In this document: positions 5,130-7,387 of the stretch, piece by piece
Numbering within the stretch: position 1 is the stretch's first letter
Layout of the letters: each line of letters starts with the position of its first letter
Source of the DNA: Corallincola sp.
GTDB taxonomy: Bacteria > Pseudomonadota > Gammaproteobacteria > Enterobacterales > Neiellaceae
Direction: 5' to 3'
Length of the DNA stretch: 7,387 bases
Assembly (NCBI GenBank): GCA_017998495.1
Contig: JAGOCY010000061.1
Span: forward strand, 1-7,387
The notes under the pieces: generated by a model
The model's database searches: none
What the model was told of the DNA's origin: nothing
The model's input: only the letters and a program-made list of their open reading frames with translations
Program-made: the position numbers and the translations under genes

Positions 5130-5511
5130 GTGTGGAGACTGTCCCCCATGTGGGGGCTGCCGGGAAATCGAGCACAGAGCAGCTAGCGCGACAGCGTGGC
5201 CGAACTGGGACGACGGTGGACGGATTTGGGTAAGCGGCTACTTCTGGGCTCCAGCCGCTGAAATCGCAGCAATGCGGAAACTATGGCCTTCGTGAAGGCA
5301 CATACCGACCCACCTGACCGACTGGACTGTGCTTGAGATGACTATGTCGCAGACGGGCAACGGCCCTACGGCCGGCCCTCGGAAGGGGTCGGTGCCAGGA
5401 CCTGATCAGTTCTGGTGATTAAAATGTCGGGTCGGGGAGTTCTCCTGACCAGCGAAAAGTGCCTGCTGGCAGCGGGCATACGAGACACGTCTCTAGCGAA
5501 AGGGGGAGGCC
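5130..5511 (+). ncRNA. putative group II intron domains I-III
   Basis: The segment begins GTGTGG, fitting the GTGYG intron 5' end. Stems seen are CCCCC/GGGGG (5143-5156); AGCGGCT/AGCCGCT (5233-5259); CGCA/TGCG with a GCAA loop (5265-5276); TATG-GCCTT/AAGGC-CATA with a bulged A5300 (5282-5304); and CCGGCCC/GGGTCGG (5372-5392). Further stems are CCAGGAC/GTTCTGG (5395-5415), GGTC/GACC (5430-5450), GCCTGC/GCGGGC (5461-5477) and GAGA/TCTC (5482-5493). GAGCAC at 5170-5175 could pair with the intron 5' end. GTGCTTG (5329-5335) can pair with CAAGCAT (5123-5129) just before the splice site, as EBS1 with IBS1. No frame here looks coding. Confidence 0.5.
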
Positions 5512-5514
5512 GTG

Positions 5515-6183
5515 ATGAAAAATACACCACCTACATCTTGCCCAGTTGCAATCTGCAGTCCGAAGGGGCTGATGCAGCAACTGGCAAATCTCGCCAGCCA
5601 TGGGTACCGATGGATCCGCACCTACGACTACTCCTGTCCAGCTGAGTGCTGGCAGGAGATCGACGGCAGGCTTTTAGAACGATACCGGTTGCAGCTGCAG
5701 GCATCGAAGGATCAACGCTATCGCCGCCAAAAAGCCGGGCTCAACAACGCGAAGCTGCTTCGTTTGGACAGCCATGCCTACATTCTGGCGACGGATGGGA
5801 CCGACGATGCTGGCATACGCAGCCAGGAAGGCTTAACTGAACTGCAGCCCCGCGACATCGGGTTGCCAGTTGGTGGAGATCTGGTTGTAGAGCTGACCAC
5901 CCGCAACGGCCACTGGACGTGGTCGTTCTCACGCGAGAGTCATGCTCAACTGAAGAACCACCTCCTCGACGCCGCTCGTCGCGGCAATCGCCGTGACGTT
6001 CAGACCACGCTGGATCAGGTTGTCACGCTGGTTGAGCCCAAGGGGCGCATCCGTCGTGAGCTAACCGCCATGATTTCCTCTGCCGTCAAAGAAGCCAAGA
6101 TGCGGCGCTTTGCATGGAAAGAGAGCGACTTTTTTATAAGACGCGCCCGCAAGGCGGTGCCCGTCTATCAGGATCACTACTGA
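5515..6183 (+). CDS. basic protein of unknown function linked to the intron-like RNA
   Basis: A 222-residue protein that I cannot place in a named family. The ATG at 5515 has GGGGGAGG ending 5 nt upstream; an in-frame GTG at 5512 is too close to it. Seen in order: cysteines at 9, 14, 41 and 45 (CPVAIC, CPAEC); HGYRWIRTYDYSCP (29-42); a basic helix SKDQRYRRQKAGLNN (64-78); a probable beta core KLLRLDSHAYILATDG (80-95), RDIGLPVGGDLVVELTTRNG (113-132) and HWTWSFSRE; and a basic helical C-terminus (REL at 181 to ARKAVPVY). Arg and Lys clusters at 57-73, 155-160, 178-181 and 192-213 suggest RNA or DNA binding. It is not a reverse transcriptase, HNH or LAGLIDADG protein. It sits where an intron-encoded protein would, so a role in folding or moving the RNA is a reasonable guess. 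Confidence 0.8.
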   Translation: MKNTPPTSCPVAICSPKGLMQQLANLASHGYRWIRTYDYSCPAECWQEIDGRLLERYRLQLQASKDQRYRRQKAGLNNAKLLRLDSHAYILATDGTDDAGIRSQEGLTELQPRDIGLPVGGDLVVELTTRNGHWTWSFSRESHAQLKNHLLDAARRGNRRDVQTTLDQVVTLVEPKGRIRRELTAMISSAVKEAKMRRFAWKESDFFIRRARKAVPVYQDHY

Positions 6184-6438
6184 GCAAGGATGCTCAGTCC
6201 GTACCAATGCGTGCTTTTGCGTAATGGCCAAGCGAAATGGCGAGGGCGTCCGATCGGGGAGCACTGCTGTCGGTTGCGAATGGCCAACTTACCCCTTGAT
6301 CCTGCGCACTTTTACATCAGTACCGGCTTGCTCGACTTATCAGCAATTGCTTAGAGTGCTGTTCGGATTTATTGCAGCGTATTTGGCCATGGTCGGCTGT
6401 CGCAGGGACGCCGACCCTAAAAGGAATCGGGGGTTTGT
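6184..6438 (+). other. intergenic region with two hairpins
   Basis: No credible gene or domain V copy is seen. TGAGCA/TGCTCA with a 4-nt loop (6181-6196) begins on the stop codon of the preceding gene but lacks a T-run. GGTCGGC (6391-6397) pairs with GCCGACC (6410-6416), extended by GTC/GAC past a bulged T, giving a 10-bp hairpin in the leader of the lipoprotein gene. A weak promoter candidate, TTGCTT and TATTGC with 17-nt spacing, lies around 6347-6375. No copy of the tRNA-Ser 3' end (attR) is present. Confidence 0.5.
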
Positions 6439-7387
6439 ATGTCGGTTCTGCTCAAGGAGGGGCTGTTGCGCCTTTCCGCTTCTGTTTGTCTGTCAGCCGG
6501 GTTGTTGGTGGGTTGTGGCGGCGGTGGCGGCGGAGGGGGCGGGAACGAAGAACCGCCGGCCAATGTGGCACCCGTAGTCAACGCGGGGGCTGACCAAACC
6601 GTTAACGAGGGGGCTGCCGTAACCTTGGCTGCGAACGCCTCGGATACTGATGGTTCCATCGCATCCTATCTGTGGGCGCAGACGGCCGGGCCTTCGGTGG
6701 TGCTCAGTGCCACCAATGCGGCGACAGCTGGCTTTGCGGCACCGGCAGTAACCAGTGCAACCGCCTTAACGTTCCGCGTCACCGTTACCGATGATGACGG
6801 CGCCACTGCTGTTGATACCGTCACTGTCACTGTTAACAACGTCAATGTTACTCCCGTGGCCATTGCCGGGGCGGACCAGACCATTAATGAAGGTAGCGAG
6901 GTCACTCTGAATGGCTCAGCCACAGATAGTGATGGCACCATTGCCAGCTACGCTTGGTCGATCATTGATGGCGGCGATGGCATCAGCCTGCAAAACGCCA
7001 ATAGCGCCGTGGCCAGCTTCACGGCTCCGACCGTCTCTGCAGATCGCACCATCCGTTTGCGTTTGACTGTCACAGATAACGATGGTGGCAGCGCAAGCGA
7101 TGAGCTGAGCGTGGTGGTTACCAACGTTAACCAGGCGCCAACCTTGAGCGCAGTGAATGTCACTGCTGATAATGGCGTGCCGTCGGTCGTGGATCTCTCG
7201 GCTTATGCACAAGATGCCGACGGAGATGCTTTGACCTTTGCTGTCAGTGGCAGCGGCGCTGATCAGATAGTGATCGAGGGGAGCCAGCTAACCTTTACCC
7301 CAACTGCAGGTAGCTATGGTGAGCAGCAGTTCACCTTGACTGTATCGGACGGTGCGCTGTCGGCCAGTCATAGACAGGATCTTAAGC
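6439..7387 (+). CDS. large surface lipoprotein with tandem PKD/Ig-like domains (3' end beyond window)
   Basis: An open frame from ATG 6439 to the window edge, at least 316 residues. The signal peptide (MSVLLKEGLLRLSASVCLSA) ends in lipobox LVGC with Cys26, followed by nine consecutive glycines and EEPP, a flexible tether common in marine gammaproteobacterial lipoproteins. Then come two PKD-like repeats, about 44-134 and 138-229, each with APVxxAGADQTxNEG, SxTDGxIASYxW and LTVTDxDG, and a cadherin/Ig-like repeat from about 233 (APTLSA, DADGDALTFAV, FTLTVSDG). The ribosome site is GGGGG 5 nt upstream of ATG, plus AAGGA further up. It is probably exported and displayed on the outer membrane, for adhesion or polysaccharide binding or as the stalk of an enzyme whose catalytic part lies beyond the window. 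Confidence 0.88.
   Translation, partial: MSVLLKEGLLRLSASVCLSAGLLVGCGGGGGGGGGNEEPPANVAPVVNAGADQTVNEGAAVTLAANASDTDGSIASYLWAQTAGPSVVLSATNAATAGFAAPAVTSATALTFRVTVTDDDGATAVDTVTVTVNNVNVTPVAIAGADQTINEGSEVTLNGSATDSDGTIASYAWSIIDGGDGISLQNANSAVASFTAPTVSADRTIRLRLTVTDNDGGSASDELSVVVTNVNQAPTLSAVNVTADNGVPSVVDLSAYAQDADGDALTFAVSGSGADQIVIEGSQLTFTPTAGSYGEQQFTLTVSDGALSASHRQDLK

Larger units (their letters stand above)
4848..5511 (+). ncRNA. putative circularly permuted group II intron
   Basis: Plus-strand RNA elements in the order domain V (4871-4904), domain VI (4907-4950), about 177 nt of exon-like RNA, then a GTGYG 5' intron end (5130) and a dense set of hairpins (to about 5477) resembling domains I-III. A normal group II intron runs I-II-III-IV-V-VI. 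This permuted order would join the two ends of the middle segment into a circle. A 5-bp stem (TGACC 4848-4852, GGTCA 4866-4870) abuts domain V and could be a minimal domain IV base. No reverse transcriptase is present in the window. The null explanation is two unrelated intron fragments side by side. Domain V is certain enough; the assignment of domains I-III is inferred from folding and position. Confidence 0.55.

Noticed and set aside
5011..5156. CRISPR-like repeats among the short GC-rich stems
   Set aside because: The stems differ in sequence and spacing; there is no repeated unit.
4836..5295. Several 60-80 codon frames on both strands over the intron-like RNA
   Set aside because: They have no ribosome sites or protein-like character; the stretch is explained better by base-paired RNA.
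5058..5394. Alternative 5' splice site GTGTGG at 5061, with CACCGAC (5054-5060) complementary to GTCGGTG (5388-5394)
   Set aside because: The GTGYG here is locked inside the strong GACGTGTG/CGCACGTC stem, and the pairing partner would be about 330 nt into the intron, late for EBS1. The site at 5130 fits better, but this remains a fallback.
4871..5511. Retron or diversity-generating retroelement
   Set aside because: A structured RNA followed by a gene suggested this, but the gene lacks any reverse transcriptase motif and no template/variable repeat is visible.
4871..6183. Transposon-type guide RNA with IscB/TnpB-like nuclease
   Set aside because: The 222-residue protein shows no RuvC, HNH or zinc-finger nuclease motifs, and domain V points to a group II intron.
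6184..6438. Right attachment site of the element
   Set aside because: No copy of the tRNA-Ser 3' end, anticodon arm sequence or CCAACTC core was found here or elsewhere to the right.
6666..7212. Minus-strand frames opposite the PKD lipoprotein
   Set aside because: They are valine/threonine-rich mirror frames of the repeat-coding sequence, which has a clear lipobox and domains on the plus strand.

Overview
The window looks like chromosomal DNA of a GC-rich gammaproteobacterium into which a mobile element has inserted. The left part carries a tusDCBE sulfur-relay operon and a YbaY-type lipoprotein gene beside a tRNA-Ser(UGA) locus. E. coli keeps serT close to tusE, so this neighbourhood is probably ancestral. 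The genus cannot be fixed from the sequence.

Layout. 1-45 is the tail of a plus-strand gene, followed by a bidirectional terminator (71-93). 92-1861, minus strand: ybaY-like, tusE, tusB, tusC and tusD, tightly packed and read from a promoter near 1889-1917. Divergent from it, a strong stable-RNA promoter (1966-1994) drives a broken 5' half of a tRNA-Ser (2006-2048) and then an intact tRNA-Ser(UGA) (2137-2224). The intact tRNA abuts a tyrosine integrase gene (2231-3310, minus) and a DUF4224 gene (3315-3557, minus). This is the left end of an integrated element, and its right end is not visible. Further in is a degenerate stretch readable in several frames (3554-3894), then a block of very small, overlapping minus-strand genes (4795 to 3988) ending at a hairpin (3957-3978). 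One of those genes has an in-frame amber codon.

The most unusual part is 4848-6183 on the plus strand. 4871-4904 matches a group II intron domain V base for base in architecture: 34 nt, CGC triad, GNRA loop and a 2-nt AC bulge. A domain VI-like helix follows two bases later. No reverse transcriptase is present. Instead, after about 180 nt of folded RNA comes a GTGYG 5' splice-site motif, about 380 nt of dense hairpins like domains I-III, and then a good ribosome binding site and a basic 222-residue protein that I do not recognise. The order V-VI-exon-I-II-III is that of a circularly permuted group II intron, which would release the 177-nt middle segment as an RNA circle. Permuted group II introns have been described in bacteria. 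The pairing here with a non-RT basic protein, inside an integrase-bearing element, is what deserves attention.

The right end (6439-7387) is the start of a large surface lipoprotein with tandem PKD/cadherin-like domains, cut by the window edge. Whether it belongs to the element or the host is not visible.
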